A stretch of DNA of 64,000 nt. It comes from Seonamhaeicola algicola (GTDB lineage: Bacteria > Bacteroidota > Bacteroidia > Flavobacteriales > Flavobacteriaceae). The stretch's first letter is position 1; each line of letters starts with the position of its first letter. Location: NCBI RefSeq assembly GCF_007997385.1, contig NZ_VOSC01000030.1, forward strand, positions 124,838 to 188,837, in the 5' to 3' direction. Shown here piece by piece: positions 44,391 to 53,149 of the stretch. The notes under the pieces are model-generated. The model was not told the DNA's origin. It was given only the letters and a program-made list of their open reading frames with translations, and searched no databases. The translations under genes and the position numbers were made by a program.

Positions 44391-45791
44391 ATGAAAGAAA
44401 AACAACAAAATGTACTTATAATTGGCGCAGGCCTTTGCGGTTCTTTGCTTGCACTACGCCTTGCTCAAAGAGGTTATAATGTAACTGTTTTTGAAAAAAG
44501 ACCAGATTTACGCAAAGTTAATATCAGCGCAGGGCGTTCAATAAACTTAGCCTTTTCTAACCGTGGCAACAAAGCCATAAAATTAGTGGGGTTAGAAGAA
44601 AAAGTAAAACAACTTTGTATACCCATGCATGGCAGAATGATTCATGATGCGCAAGGCAACACCTTTCAATCTAATTACAGCGGAAGAACACATGAATACA
44701 TCAATTCCATTTCTCGGGGAGATTTAAATGCTTTATTATTAAATGAAGCCGAAAAACACAAAAACGTTTCTATTCATTTTAATAAAAAATGTGTTTCGGT
44801 AAATTTTGAAAACACTACAGCGCTTTTTAAAGATTACAAAACTAAAGCTGAATTTATTGAAGATGCTGATGTTATTATTGGTACTGATGGCGCTGGTTCT
44901 GTATTAAGAAAAAGCTACTATTTAGGCAAAAAGTTTCTATTCAGTTTTTCGCAAGATTATTTAACACACGGTTATAAGGAATTAAGCATTTTACCCAAAG
45001 TAAATGGTAATTACAAACTACATAAAAACGCACTACACATATGGCCTCGTGGTAGTTTTATGCTTATTGCATTGCCTAATTTAGATGGAAGCTTTACAGT
45101 AACGCTGTTTTTAAGCTATTCTGAAGGCACATATAACTTCAACAATCTAAATACAGATGAAAAAGTATTACAATTTTTCAAAAAACAATTTCCTGATGCA
45201 CTCGCACAAATGCCTAATTTGTTAGATGATTTTAATAATAACCCAACCGCAGCCCTTGGCACCATAAAATGTTCGCCATGGCATTACAAAGGTAACACAC
45301 TCTTAATGGGCGATGCCGCACATGCTATTGTACCATTTTACGGGCAAGGAATGAATGCCAGTTTTGAAGATGTGGTGGTTTTTGATACTATTTTAAATAA
45401 AAATTTAGGCAATTGGGAAGCTACGTTTAAAGCCTATGAAAAAGCCCGAAAAAAAGATACCGATGCTATAGCAGATTTAGCTATTGATAATTTTTATGAA
45501 ATGCGAGACCACGTAGCTAACCCTATTTTTAAAGATAAACGTAAAATAGAAATGGCTTTAGAAAAATCATTCCCAAAAGCATACGCTTCAAAATATAGCT
45601 TGGTAACATTTAATGACACCATTGGTTATAATGAAGCCATGAAAAAAGGGCGCGCGCAAGACAAAGCTATTTTAAATTTACTTTCAAACAAAACTATTTC
45701 ACCTCAAGACAATTTAAAATCTGTTTTAGAAAAAGTAGAACAAGAAACCCAAAATATTTTAAACGAAGATAAAATTGCAGGCTTAACATAA
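44391..45791 (+). CDS. kmo: Kynurenine 3-monooxygenase
   Basis: A 466-residue FAD-dependent hydroxylase that converts L-kynurenine to 3-hydroxykynurenine with NADPH and oxygen. The FAD dinucleotide fold IIGAGLCGSLLALRLAQRG, IGTDGAGS and GDAAHAIVPFYGQGMNASFED are typical. Length and the C-terminal region match bacterial KMO. It lies 14 nt after kynU in the same operon. The peptide INLAFSNRGNKAIKLVG after the flavin motif is the family's substrate-side signature. Confidence 0.95.
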   Translation: MKEKQQNVLIIGAGLCGSLLALRLAQRGYNVTVFEKRPDLRKVNISAGRSINLAFSNRGNKAIKLVGLEEKVKQLCIPMHGRMIHDAQGNTFQSNYSGRTHEYINSISRGDLNALLLNEAEKHKNVSIHFNKKCVSVNFENTTALFKDYKTKAEFIEDADVIIGTDGAGSVLRKSYYLGKKFLFSFSQDYLTHGYKELSILPKVNGNYKLHKNALHIWPRGSFMLIALPNLDGSFTVTLFLSYSEGTYNFNNLNTDEKVLQFFKKQFPDALAQMPNLLDDFNNNPTAALGTIKCSPWHYKGNTLLMGDAAHAIVPFYGQGMNASFEDVVVFDTILNKNLGNWEATFKAYEKARKKDTDAIADLAIDNFYEMRDHVANPIFKDKRKIEMALEKSFPKAYASKYSLVTFNDTIGYNEAMKKGRAQDKAILNLLSNKTISPQDNLKSVLEKVEQETQNILNEDKIAGLT

Positions 45792-45797
45792 AACATC

Positions 45798-46580
45798 ATG
45801 AACTTAAATATAAACAACAAACACGCACTTGTTTGTGGCAGTACACAAGGTATAGGTAAAGCAACTGCTATAGCACTTGCTAATGAAGGCGTACGCATAA
45901 CATTAATTGCCCGAAATGAAAAAAAACTTAAAGCCGTTTTAAAAGAATTACCTCAACAAAGGGCTCATGATTATATTGTAGCAGATTTTGAAAATCCGGA
46001 AGCGTTACAACACAAAATAACCAGCTATATAAACAACAACCAAGGGTTTCATATATTGGTAAATAACACTGGTGGCCCAAAAAGTGGTGATATTTTAAAC
46101 GCTAGTTTATCAGAATTTGAAAAAGCCTTCAACATGCACATTAAATGCAACCAAGTATTGGCACAAGCCACCATTCCCTTCATGAAAACTGAAGGCTTTG
46201 GAAGAATTGTAAACATTATTTCAACCTCTGTTAAAGAACCAATTCCTATGTTGGGCGTTAGCAACACCATTAGGGGCGCCGTGGGTAATTGGAGCAAAAC
46301 ACTATCTATTGAAGTTGCTGCTTACGGCATTACCGTTAATAATGTTTTACCTGGTTTTACAGAAACAGAAAGACTTTTCGATATTATAAAAACCAAAGCA
46401 AACATTGAAAACAAATCACCCGAAGCAATGGCAGAAATAATGAAAAACTATACACCCGCAAAACGTTTTGCCAAACCCGAAGAGGTTGCTAACGCCGTTG
46501 TATTTTTAGCAAGTAAAAATGCTGCTTATATAAACGGAATTAACATTCCTGTTGATGGTGGTAGAACAAAAAGTTTGTAA
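45798..46580 (+). CDS. Short-chain dehydrogenase/reductase with altered catalytic site
   Basis: A 260-residue Rossmann-fold protein. The NAD(P)-binding site CGSTQGIGKA (13-22) and NNTGGP are present. At the active site the usual YxxxK is replaced: where Tyr and Lys are expected the sequence has Ser155 and Arg159 (SNTIR). The Ser around 142-144 is kept. Proteins with this divergent active site form a recognisable SDR subgroup of uncertain chemistry. The place between kmo and the 3-hydroxyanthranilate dioxygenase suggests a step in, or protection of, the kynurenine pathway. Confidence 0.9.
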   Translation: MNLNINNKHALVCGSTQGIGKATAIALANEGVRITLIARNEKKLKAVLKELPQQRAHDYIVADFENPEALQHKITSYINNNQGFHILVNNTGGPKSGDILNASLSEFEKAFNMHIKCNQVLAQATIPFMKTEGFGRIVNIISTSVKEPIPMLGVSNTIRGAVGNWSKTLSIEVAAYGITVNNVLPGFTETERLFDIIKTKANIENKSPEAMAEIMKNYTPAKRFAKPEEVANAVVFLASKNAAYINGINIPVDGGRTKSL

Positions 46581-46640
46581 CTTTAAAAAGAAATAATAAG
46601 CACTTTATTTTTAAAACAACGCTTTTAAAAAACGTATACA

Positions 46641-47183
46641 ATGAGCAAAAGTAAATTAGTTAAACCCATAAATTTTAAAGCTTGGATTGATGAAAACAGA
46701 CATCTTTTAAAACCGCCTGTTGGTAATAAATGTGTTTGGAAAGATGGCGAATATATAGTTATGGTTGTTGGCGGCCCAAACAACCGTAAAGATTATCATT
46801 ACAATGAAACACCCGAGTTTTTCTATCAAGTTGAAGGAAATATGGTGCTCAAAATTATTAATAACGAAGGCAAACCCGAAGATGTACACATAAACGAAGG
46901 CGATATTTATTTACTTCCTGCTAAAGTACCACACTCACCGCAACGAATGGCCAACACAGTTGGTTTGGTTATTGAGTATCCGCGTACAAAAAAAATGAAA
47001 GATGCTTTAGCATGGTATTGCGAAAACTGTGGTAATTTATTGTACAAAAAAAAGTTTAAACTTGATGATATTGAAGTTGATATGCCTATAATTTTTGATA
47101 AATTTTATAGTAGCGAAGAAAAACGCACTTGTAATAATTGCGGAACAGTAATGGAGCCTCCTAAAAAAATAGCTTCTGAATAA
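46641..47183 (+). CDS. nbaC: 3-Hydroxyanthranilate 3,4-dioxygenase
   Basis: A 180-residue cupin dioxygenase opening the ring of 3-hydroxyanthranilate to 2-amino-3-carboxymuconate semialdehyde. The active-site iron ligands fit His53, Glu59 and His98 (DYHYNETPEF; PHSP). The C-terminal rubredoxin-like site has two CxxC pairs, Cys127/130 and Cys164/167, as in bacterial enzymes. The upstream gap is 60 nt and the downstream gap 42 nt, with no promoter I can support, so it is read as part of the operon. Confidence 0.95.
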   Translation: MSKSKLVKPINFKAWIDENRHLLKPPVGNKCVWKDGEYIVMVVGGPNNRKDYHYNETPEFFYQVEGNMVLKIINNEGKPEDVHINEGDIYLLPAKVPHSPQRMANTVGLVIEYPRTKKMKDALAWYCENCGNLLYKKKFKLDDIEVDMPIIFDKFYSSEEKRTCNNCGTVMEPPKKIASE

Positions 47184-47225
47184 AAACAAATTGTATTAGC
47201 TTAATTTTTGTAAATATAAGCCACA

Positions 47226-48311
47226 ATGACACAACGTAAACTTAGAATTAACGGACATTCGCACTTACTTCCTTACCCCGAAGAAATACCTGATTACATG
47301 CGTGAAAAAGGCATTTTTTGGGTTGATAAAGATAAGAAATTCATGTTACAAAAAGGCTGGAAAAGGCCAGTGACAGATTCTAGTTTTTTTCTGCATGAAA
47401 AGTTAGATTGGATGGCACGCAATAAAATAGACCACGCTGTTGTACTTAACTTATCACAATTATACGGCAATGGTTTACGGGTAGAAGAAATGAAAAAAGC
47501 TTTACGTTTTCAAAATGATTTTAATGCTAGAATTCAGCAAGATTACCCCAATAAATTTACATGTGGTTTTGTTGTACACCCTGGTTTTTTGCGAAGTGCC
47601 TGTTGGGAAATTGAGCGTTGCGTTGAACAATTAAATTTACGCTTACTGTGCCTACCAACACATTACATGGATACTATTGGCACATGGCGTTGTATTTATG
47701 ACGAAGAAAACGAACCTATTTTTGAACTTGCCAACAAATATAATTTAGCCGTTGAAATTCATCCTTATGATGGTGAAAAATTTATAAATTTAGAAAATAC
47801 CGCATGGCGTTTTCACCTTATTTGGATGCTTGCCCAATGTGCAGATGCTTACCACTTTTTAACCCTTAACGGCTACCAAGAAAAATACCCTAATATGCGT
47901 ACTTGTTTTGCTCACGGCAGCCAATTATCACAAATAAATTTAGGCAGGCGTATTCAAGGTTTTGATGGCAGACCCGATTTGTTTGAAGGCAAACAACACC
48001 CAAGAAAAGCCGTTGGGCATAAAAATATATTTTTTGATACACTTGTGCATGATACAGGTGGTTTAGAATTACTTATACGAAACCATGGTAGCAAACAGGT
48101 TGTTATGGGGTTAGATGACCCATATCCGCTTGGTGAAATGGAAAGCCACAAACAATCATCATACCCTGGTAAAATACTAGATTTAGCTATGGAACGTAAC
48201 ATTTTAAACCAAAATGAATATGATGCCATTTGGCAAGATAACGTTTTACAATGGCTTTGTGGTGATGATACTACAGCAAAACAAAAACTTATAAATAGAA
48301 TATTAAATTAA
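47226..48311 (+). CDS. Amidohydrolase, ACMSD-type decarboxylase
   Basis: A 361-residue metal-dependent amidohydrolase-fold enzyme. The opening INGHSHLLP provides the HxH metal motif; later VVLNLSQLYGNGL, GFVVHPG, CFAHGSQLSQINLGRRI and the C-terminal MGLDDPYPLGE fit 2-amino-3-carboxymuconate semialdehyde decarboxylase. It would remove CO2 from the dioxygenase product and divert it away from quinolinate. Its position right after the dioxygenase supports this. It overlaps the next gene by one base. Confidence 0.92.
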   Translation: MTQRKLRINGHSHLLPYPEEIPDYMREKGIFWVDKDKKFMLQKGWKRPVTDSSFFLHEKLDWMARNKIDHAVVLNLSQLYGNGLRVEEMKKALRFQNDFNARIQQDYPNKFTCGFVVHPGFLRSACWEIERCVEQLNLRLLCLPTHYMDTIGTWRCIYDEENEPIFELANKYNLAVEIHPYDGEKFINLENTAWRFHLIWMLAQCADAYHFLTLNGYQEKYPNMRTCFAHGSQLSQINLGRRIQGFDGRPDLFEGKQHPRKAVGHKNIFFDTLVHDTGGLELLIRNHGSKQVVMGLDDPYPLGEMESHKQSSYPGKILDLAMERNILNQNEYDAIWQDNVLQWLCGDDTTAKQKLINRILN

Positions 48312-48952
48312 TGCACTTTTTACCTGAAGAATTAGACAATTATGTAGTTGCACACTCTGAAAATGAACCTGAATTACTACAACAATTAAACAGAGAAACT
48401 TACCAAAAGGTTTTACAACCACGCATGCTTAGTGGGCATTATCAGGGGCGGGTTTTAAGTATAATTTCTAAACTTATAAACCCTAAAAATATTTTAGAAA
48501 TTGGTACCTATACTGGCTATTCTGCTTTGTGTTTAGCTGAAGGCATGCAGAAAAATGGTGTTTTACACACTATTGATGTTAATGAGGAATTGTTTGATTT
48601 TCAGCGTAAATATTTTGATAAATCTGTTTACGGCAACCAAATAACGCAACATTTGGGTGATGCTTTAAATATTATTCCTGAGTTGGATGTTATGTTTGAT
48701 TTAATTTTTATTGATGCTGATAAGGATAACTACCCTAATTATTACAATATTATTGTTGACAAATTAAATAGTGGCGGTGTTATTTTATCTGATAATGTGC
48801 TTTGGAGTGGAAAGGTTATTGAATCGTTAGATGCTAAAGATACTTCAACCAAGGCGTTATTAGAGTACAATAGCTTGTTAAAGGAAGACCCCAGATTAGA
48901 TACTGTTATTTTGCCTATTAGAGATGGCTTAACTATTAGCCGTAAGCGTTAG
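48311..48952 (+). CDS. O-methyltransferase (class I SAM)
   Basis: A 213-residue methyltransferase of the caffeoyl-CoA/catechol type. SAM-binding motifs ILEIGTYTGYSALCLAEG and FIDADKDNYPNYYN, and the later ILSDNVLWSGKV, are present. It is the last gene of the kynurenine operon, overlapping the decarboxylase gene by one base. A phenolic pathway intermediate such as 3-hydroxyanthranilate or 3-hydroxykynurenine is a reasonable acceptor, but this is inference. The stop codon TAG lies inside the first copy of the dispersed repeat. Confidence 0.92.
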   Translation: MHFLPEELDNYVVAHSENEPELLQQLNRETYQKVLQPRMLSGHYQGRVLSIISKLINPKNILEIGTYTGYSALCLAEGMQKNGVLHTIDVNEELFDFQRKYFDKSVYGNQITQHLGDALNIIPELDVMFDLIFIDADKDNYPNYYNIIVDKLNSGGVILSDNVLWSGKVIESLDAKDTSTKALLEYNSLLKEDPRLDTVILPIRDGLTISRKR

Positions 48953-49029
48953 GGATTGTAGTGGCATCCTTTTTTTGAGGTACGATAAAAAAGATATAAC
49001 GAAAAGCCCGACCCGATAGGGTAACGCCC
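48946..49029 (+). repeat. Dispersed ~83-bp structured intergenic repeat, copy 1
   Basis: Begins at GCGTTAGGGATTG and ends at GTAACGCCC. It matches the copy at 58539-58620 at most positions over its full length. The ends GCGTTA and TAACGC are complementary, an internal ATC(C)TTTTTT can pair with AAAAAAGAT, and ACCC-GATA-GGGT forms a small hairpin. It starts within the last codons of the O-methyltransferase gene. Confidence 0.85.
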
Positions 49030-49042
49030 ACAAAAATGAATG

Positions 49043-49330
49043 CTAAAATTTACGTTTTATAGAGCCTGTAAAATCTTCTAAATCGTCTTTTACTTTGTCT
49101 AATTCTTTTTTTACATCATTGGTTACGCTGGTATCTATGCCATGATTTTCGGCACTTTTTGTTATTTCGTGCTTAATGTCATTGGTGGCATCTTTAAGTG
49201 TGCGCATGCCTTTACCTAAACCGCGTGCTATTTCTGGCAGCTTATCTGCGCCAAAAACCATTACCATCACAAATAGAATGAGTACTATTTCTGGGCCACT
49301 TATAAATAAAAATGTTGTTTGATAGATCAC
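49043..49330 (-). CDS. tatA: Twin-arginine translocase subunit TatA/E
   Basis: A 95-residue membrane protein that forms the pore of the Tat export system. One N-terminal helix (GPEIVLILFVMVMVFG) is followed by the amphipathic helix with LPEIARGLGKGMRTLKDATN and a charged tail. The start is GTG at 49330, only 4 nt behind the -7 box, so the mRNA may be leaderless. No ATG occurs before the conserved helix. The tatC partner is not in the window. Confidence 0.93.
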   Translation of the reverse strand: MIYQTTFLFISGPEIVLILFVMVMVFGADKLPEIARGLGKGMRTLKDATNDIKHEITKSAENHGIDTSVTNDVKKELDKVKDDLEDFTGSIKRKF

Positions 49331-49334
49331 GATG

Positions 49335-49342
49335 CAAATATA
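49335..49342 (-). promoter_or_regulatory. -7 box (TATATTTG) four nt from the tatA GTG
   Basis: The minus strand reads TATATTTG, then CATC, then the GTG start, so transcription should begin at or next to the start codon. Confidence 0.6.
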
Positions 49343-49344
49343 GA

Positions 49345-49377
49345 GAATAAAAAAAACCGACTTTAAAAAAGTCGGTT
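49345..49377 (-). terminator. Terminator of the M1 peptidase gene
   Basis: On the minus strand AACCGACTTT and AAAGTCGGTT form a 10-bp stem with a 3-nt loop, followed by a T tract. It lies between the peptidase stop and the tatA promoter. Confidence 0.85.
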
Positions 49378-49384
49378 AAAATTT

Positions 49385-51691
49385 TTAGTTCTTTGCTTTA
49401 TTTTTAAAAGTATCAAACTCACTAACGGTTTCTTTTCGCGGCCATGAATTGTTGCTTGTATCAACATCGGCAGTTTCAAGGTTAGGGTCTATTGTTATAC
49501 TTACAATTTCTTTATCTGATGCTATGGCTTTTGATACTTCGTTATCATTTAAACGCCATATTTGGGCCGGATATGTTTCTGTTTTCTTAGTTCCATCGGC
49601 ATAGGTATACTCTACAATTATTGGCATTACTAAACCTCCTGGTTTGTTAAATGTAATGTTGTAGAAGAAGTTTGGTTCTTTAATTTGTTTTTGCTCTTGC
49701 GGTGTAAAGTTATCCATGATGTACTCTTTTAGAGGCTTTGAGTTTTCTAAAAGTGATTTTGCTTTTAACTCTGGTGTATAATCATCACTATCTTCTTCAA
49801 CTAAATATACTAAAGGTGGTAAGTCTTCTAACCTCATGCCTCTTTCGGCAGCTAAATCTCTAACAAATTTGTTTGGTTTAGATGATACGTATAGTTTTTT
49901 AACATCTTTTATTCCAATATCTACCCAGTCTGTGGTGTAAAACCACCCACGCCAGTACCAATCTAAATCTATTGCTGATGCATCTTCCATGGTTCTGAAG
50001 AAATCTTCGGGTGTTGGGTGTTTAAACATCCAACGTCTTGAATATTCTTTAAAAGCGTAATCAAAAAGCTCACGCCCCATAATGGTTTCTCTTAAAATAT
50101 TTAATGCTGTGGCTGGTTTACCGTAGGCATTATTACCAAATTGGTAGGTGTTTAAACCTTTGGTCATTATTGGTGCTATAAAATCTTGATTACCGCTCAT
50201 GTAAGGCACTATAAGTTTAGCAGGACCTCTGTCTGATGGGAAATGCGTGTGTTCTGCCGATAGGGCTTCAGGATATTTTTCGCCAAAATCTTGCTCTGCA
50301 ACATATTGAACAAAGGTATTTAAGCCTTCATCCATCCACGTCCATTGGCGCTCATCACTATTTACAATCATTGGGAAGAAATTGTGCCCAACTTCATGTA
50401 TAATAACTCCCATCATACCGTATTTTACACGGTCACTGTAAACACCGTCTTCTCTTGGTCTACCATAGTTCCAGCATATCATTGGGTACTCCATACCTTG
50501 TCTTTTTGCGTGAACAGAAATGGCTTTATGGTAAGGATAGTCAAACGTCATTCTAGAATAAGACTCTAAAGTACTTGCTACGGCTTTGGTTGACCATTCT
50601 TCCCACAAAGGGTTACCTTCTTTAGGGTATAATGATACAGCCATAACATCTTTGTCTCCTATTTTTACAGCCATCATATCTAAAATAAACTTACGTGATG
50701 TTGCAAAACCAAAATCTCTAACGTTTTTGGCACGAAGTTTCCAAGTTTTGGTATCTTTTGAAAATCCTTTTTCAGCAGCTTCGGCTTCTTCTTGTGTTAC
50801 AATTACAACTGGTGTTTTATATGATTTTTTTGCAGACTCGTAACGTTTTAGCATGTTTTTAGTGTAAACGTCTTTACGATTTATAAGCTCGCCCGTGCCA
50901 TCTAAAATATGATCTGCAGGTACTGTAATATCTACATCAAAATCTCCAAATGGTAACGCAAACTCATCGCGCCCCCAAAATTGCGAATTTTGCCAACCTT
51001 CAACATCATTATAAACAGCCATTCTTGGGTAAAACTGTGCTATTACGTAAGCTCTATTTCCGTCTTTTTCAAAATACTCATATCCTGAACGTCCGCCTTC
51101 GTTAACATGATCATTAATGTTATACCACCATTTAATTGAGAATGAGAACTTATCTCCGGTTGCCATTGGTTTTGGCAACTCTATACGCATCATAGTTCTG
51201 TTAATCATGTATGGTAAATCTTTACCATTAACATCAGTAACTTCTAAAATATTGAAACCTCTTTCTAGAGGTTCTTTCATAAATTTTGAAGCAAATTCAT
51301 TTGGCCTCATTACAGGTTGTAATCCACTGGTTTCTATTAATGGCGATTTAGAGTCTTTGGCTCTTTGATTTTGATCTAATTGTACCCACAAGTATTTTAA
51401 AAGATCGGGAGAATTGTTGGTGTAAGTAATAGTTTCGTATCCTGATATTTTAGCTTTTTTATCATCTAAAACAATATTCATTTTATAATCTGCTTGCTGC
51501 TGGTAATATGCACTACCTGGAGCCCCTGAGGCTGCCCTGTACATATTTGGTGTAGAAAACTCATCATACAATTGTTTAAATTTGTTTGTATTTGTATGAC
51601 CTTTTTTAACCGTTTGCTCGGTTTTTTCTTGTGCTATTGCAGCTGCAGAAATAAAAATTACAGATAGAAAGTAGTACTTTAGTTTATTCAT
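49385..51691 (-). CDS. M1-family zinc metallopeptidase (secreted)
   Basis: A 768-residue exported aminopeptidase-like enzyme with signal MNKLKYYFLSVIFISAAAIA. The zinc site is complete: HEVGH at 432-436 and, after exactly 18 residues, Glu455 in WMDEGLN. Upstream sequence carries the M1 N-terminal beta domain. The GxMEN-type exopeptidase motif is replaced by RQGMEYPMICW, as in many flavobacterial members. The ATG at 51691 is chosen; two codons upstream only a TTG exists. It probably works in the periplasm or on the surface on peptides. Confidence 0.92.
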   Translation of the reverse strand: MNKLKYYFLSVIFISAAAIAQEKTEQTVKKGHTNTNKFKQLYDEFSTPNMYRAASGAPGSAYYQQQADYKMNIVLDDKKAKISGYETITYTNNSPDLLKYLWVQLDQNQRAKDSKSPLIETSGLQPVMRPNEFASKFMKEPLERGFNILEVTDVNGKDLPYMINRTMMRIELPKPMATGDKFSFSIKWWYNINDHVNEGGRSGYEYFEKDGNRAYVIAQFYPRMAVYNDVEGWQNSQFWGRDEFALPFGDFDVDITVPADHILDGTGELINRKDVYTKNMLKRYESAKKSYKTPVVIVTQEEAEAAEKGFSKDTKTWKLRAKNVRDFGFATSRKFILDMMAVKIGDKDVMAVSLYPKEGNPLWEEWSTKAVASTLESYSRMTFDYPYHKAISVHAKRQGMEYPMICWNYGRPREDGVYSDRVKYGMMGVIIHEVGHNFFPMIVNSDERQWTWMDEGLNTFVQYVAEQDFGEKYPEALSAEHTHFPSDRGPAKLIVPYMSGNQDFIAPIMTKGLNTYQFGNNAYGKPATALNILRETIMGRELFDYAFKEYSRRWMFKHPTPEDFFRTMEDASAIDLDWYWRGWFYTTDWVDIGIKDVKKLYVSSKPNKFVRDLAAERGMRLEDLPPLVYLVEEDSDDYTPELKAKSLLENSKPLKEYIMDNFTPQEQKQIKEPNFFYNITFNKPGGLVMPIIVEYTYADGTKKTETYPAQIWRLNDNEVSKAIASDKEIVSITIDPNLETADVDTSNNSWPRKETVSEFDTFKNKAKN

Positions 51692-51795
51692 TTTCAAATT
51701 TTAGATTTTACCAAATATTAGCTTACTGATTATAACAAACCATTAGCTTTTTATTAAAAACTGAACGAAAATAATGATTTTAATGTAGCTTTAAC

Positions 51796-52305
51796 TTAAT
51801 TTTCATTAAAATTTAACAATGCATTAGCATTTTGCACTGTTTGAATAAAGCTTTTTTGTTTGGAGTTTATTTTTGTTTTGATAATGTTTTGTTGATCTGG
51901 AAACATATCAAATAATATTTTATTGCTAACCTGAATACTTTCAATGGTTTTTACATTTTTAATTTCAAGGTAGCATTTCATTACATCTAAATCGTATTTT
52001 TTACCTATAAACTGAAATGTTGCTGGCTTTCCATTTATTGTAATTTGCAGTTTATCAGCAAGATATTTGTTTATAAAACTGTTTGTATTTGGTATTTCAA
52101 AAGCTTCATCTAGCGTTATTTTTTCGTCATAACGTTGTTTTAAAACGTTTTCAAAATCATCTAAAAAAAGTCTTGAAATTATTTGAACAGATTGTTGCTC
52201 TGGTACAAACTCAATTTGTGTTACACTTATGTAATATTTGTGCAAGCTTGTAAAAGCAAGCAATGGTAGTATTAAAAAAAACAGTACTAGTTTTGTATAC
52301 TTCAT
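51796..52305 (-). CDS. DUF6702-like exported protein
   Basis: A 169-residue exported protein. The signal ends near residue 19 (PLLAFTSLH), and the mature part starts with HKYYISVTQIEFVPEQQSVQII followed by FLDDFENVLKQ. I recognise this as the DUF6702 type, which in flavobacteria often sits beside M1 peptidase and CarboxypepD_reg-like genes as here. Function unknown. It lies about 50 nt downstream of the two tandem regulatory-domain genes and reads the same way. Confidence 0.85.
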   Translation of the reverse strand: MKYTKLVLFFLILPLLAFTSLHKYYISVTQIEFVPEQQSVQIISRLFLDDFENVLKQRYDEKITLDEAFEIPNTNSFINKYLADKLQITINGKPATFQFIGKKYDLDVMKCYLEIKNVKTIESIQVSNKILFDMFPDQQNIIKTKINSKQKSFIQTVQNANALLNFNEN

Positions 52306-52357
52306 GTATTTTTTTTGCTAAAGTAAATGTTATTTCAAAAAGTATTCCAAAAAAAAC

Positions 52358-53149
52358 TTAATTATCTGTAGTTTGTTTATTGGCTTGGTACTGTTTATAT
52401 TTCATTCGTAAAAAAATTAAAATTTTAAAATCTGATTGATTTTTACAATGTTTTAAAAAATTTTCATCTTCTGAACAGAAATAAAAAAAATCGTTAACCT
52501 CATCATTTTCCAAAGGGTTAGATAATAAAAAATCGGCAGCTAATTTACTTTTTATACGCCTCATTAATTGGTCTCTATTTTCTAATTCTACACGCTGTTT
52601 TAACATTTTTGTTCTGCCGGTTATTGCATTAATTAATGGTGTAAAACCTACTGAGCCACCAAAACCTATTGATGGGTTTAAGCTTGATGCTTCACTTAAA
52701 CGGCGTTCACTTTGTGTAGCTATTTTTCCTGTGTAGCCTGGTATACCAACATCATAAAAGTTAATTGGGCGGTCTTTTTTAGCGTTCTCAATATCTGAAA
52801 TTAAATTACCCGTTAACACCTTACCTACAACTACTTGATCTAGCTGATTTACTTGCTCATCTAAATTAACAAGTATGGTTTTTGAAACAATTGAACCTTG
52901 AGATACTTTTATATCTTTTACGCCATGGAGAATTGATGAAAACTGAAGTGTATCATTAACCTTAGCCGTAATAATAAAGTTTCCTGTTGCTGTAGTAATT
53001 GTAAAAACTTTAGCTGTTTTGTTTATTACATGAATATTTTCAACATCGGTTTTACTTATAACGCGTCCTGAAATTTCTACAGTTTGCGCCACGGTTTTAA
53101 TAGTAAAAAAAGTAGCTATTATTGCAAAATAGCAGTTAATTTTTGGCAT
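52358..53149 (-). CDS. CarboxypepD_reg-like exported protein (paralogue B)
   Basis: A 263-residue exported protein (signal ends near residue 20, TVAQ). Residues of ~24-105 form the carboxypeptidase-like regulatory beta domain (ISGRVISKTDVENIHVINKT, then VNLDEQVNQLDQVVV). This domain also begins TonB-dependent receptors, but no barrel follows. The rest is helical and unlike known domains. It overlaps the related upstream gene by 14 nt, and the pair seems to come from an old tandem duplication. Confidence 0.87.
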   Translation of the reverse strand: MPKINCYFAIIATFFTIKTVAQTVEISGRVISKTDVENIHVINKTAKVFTITTATGNFIITAKVNDTLQFSSILHGVKDIKVSQGSIVSKTILVNLDEQVNQLDQVVVGKVLTGNLISDIENAKKDRPINFYDVGIPGYTGKIATQSERRLSEASSLNPSIGFGGSVGFTPLINAITGRTKMLKQRVELENRDQLMRRIKSKLAADFLLSNPLENDEVNDFFYFCSEDENFLKHCKNQSDFKILIFLRMKYKQYQANKQTTDN

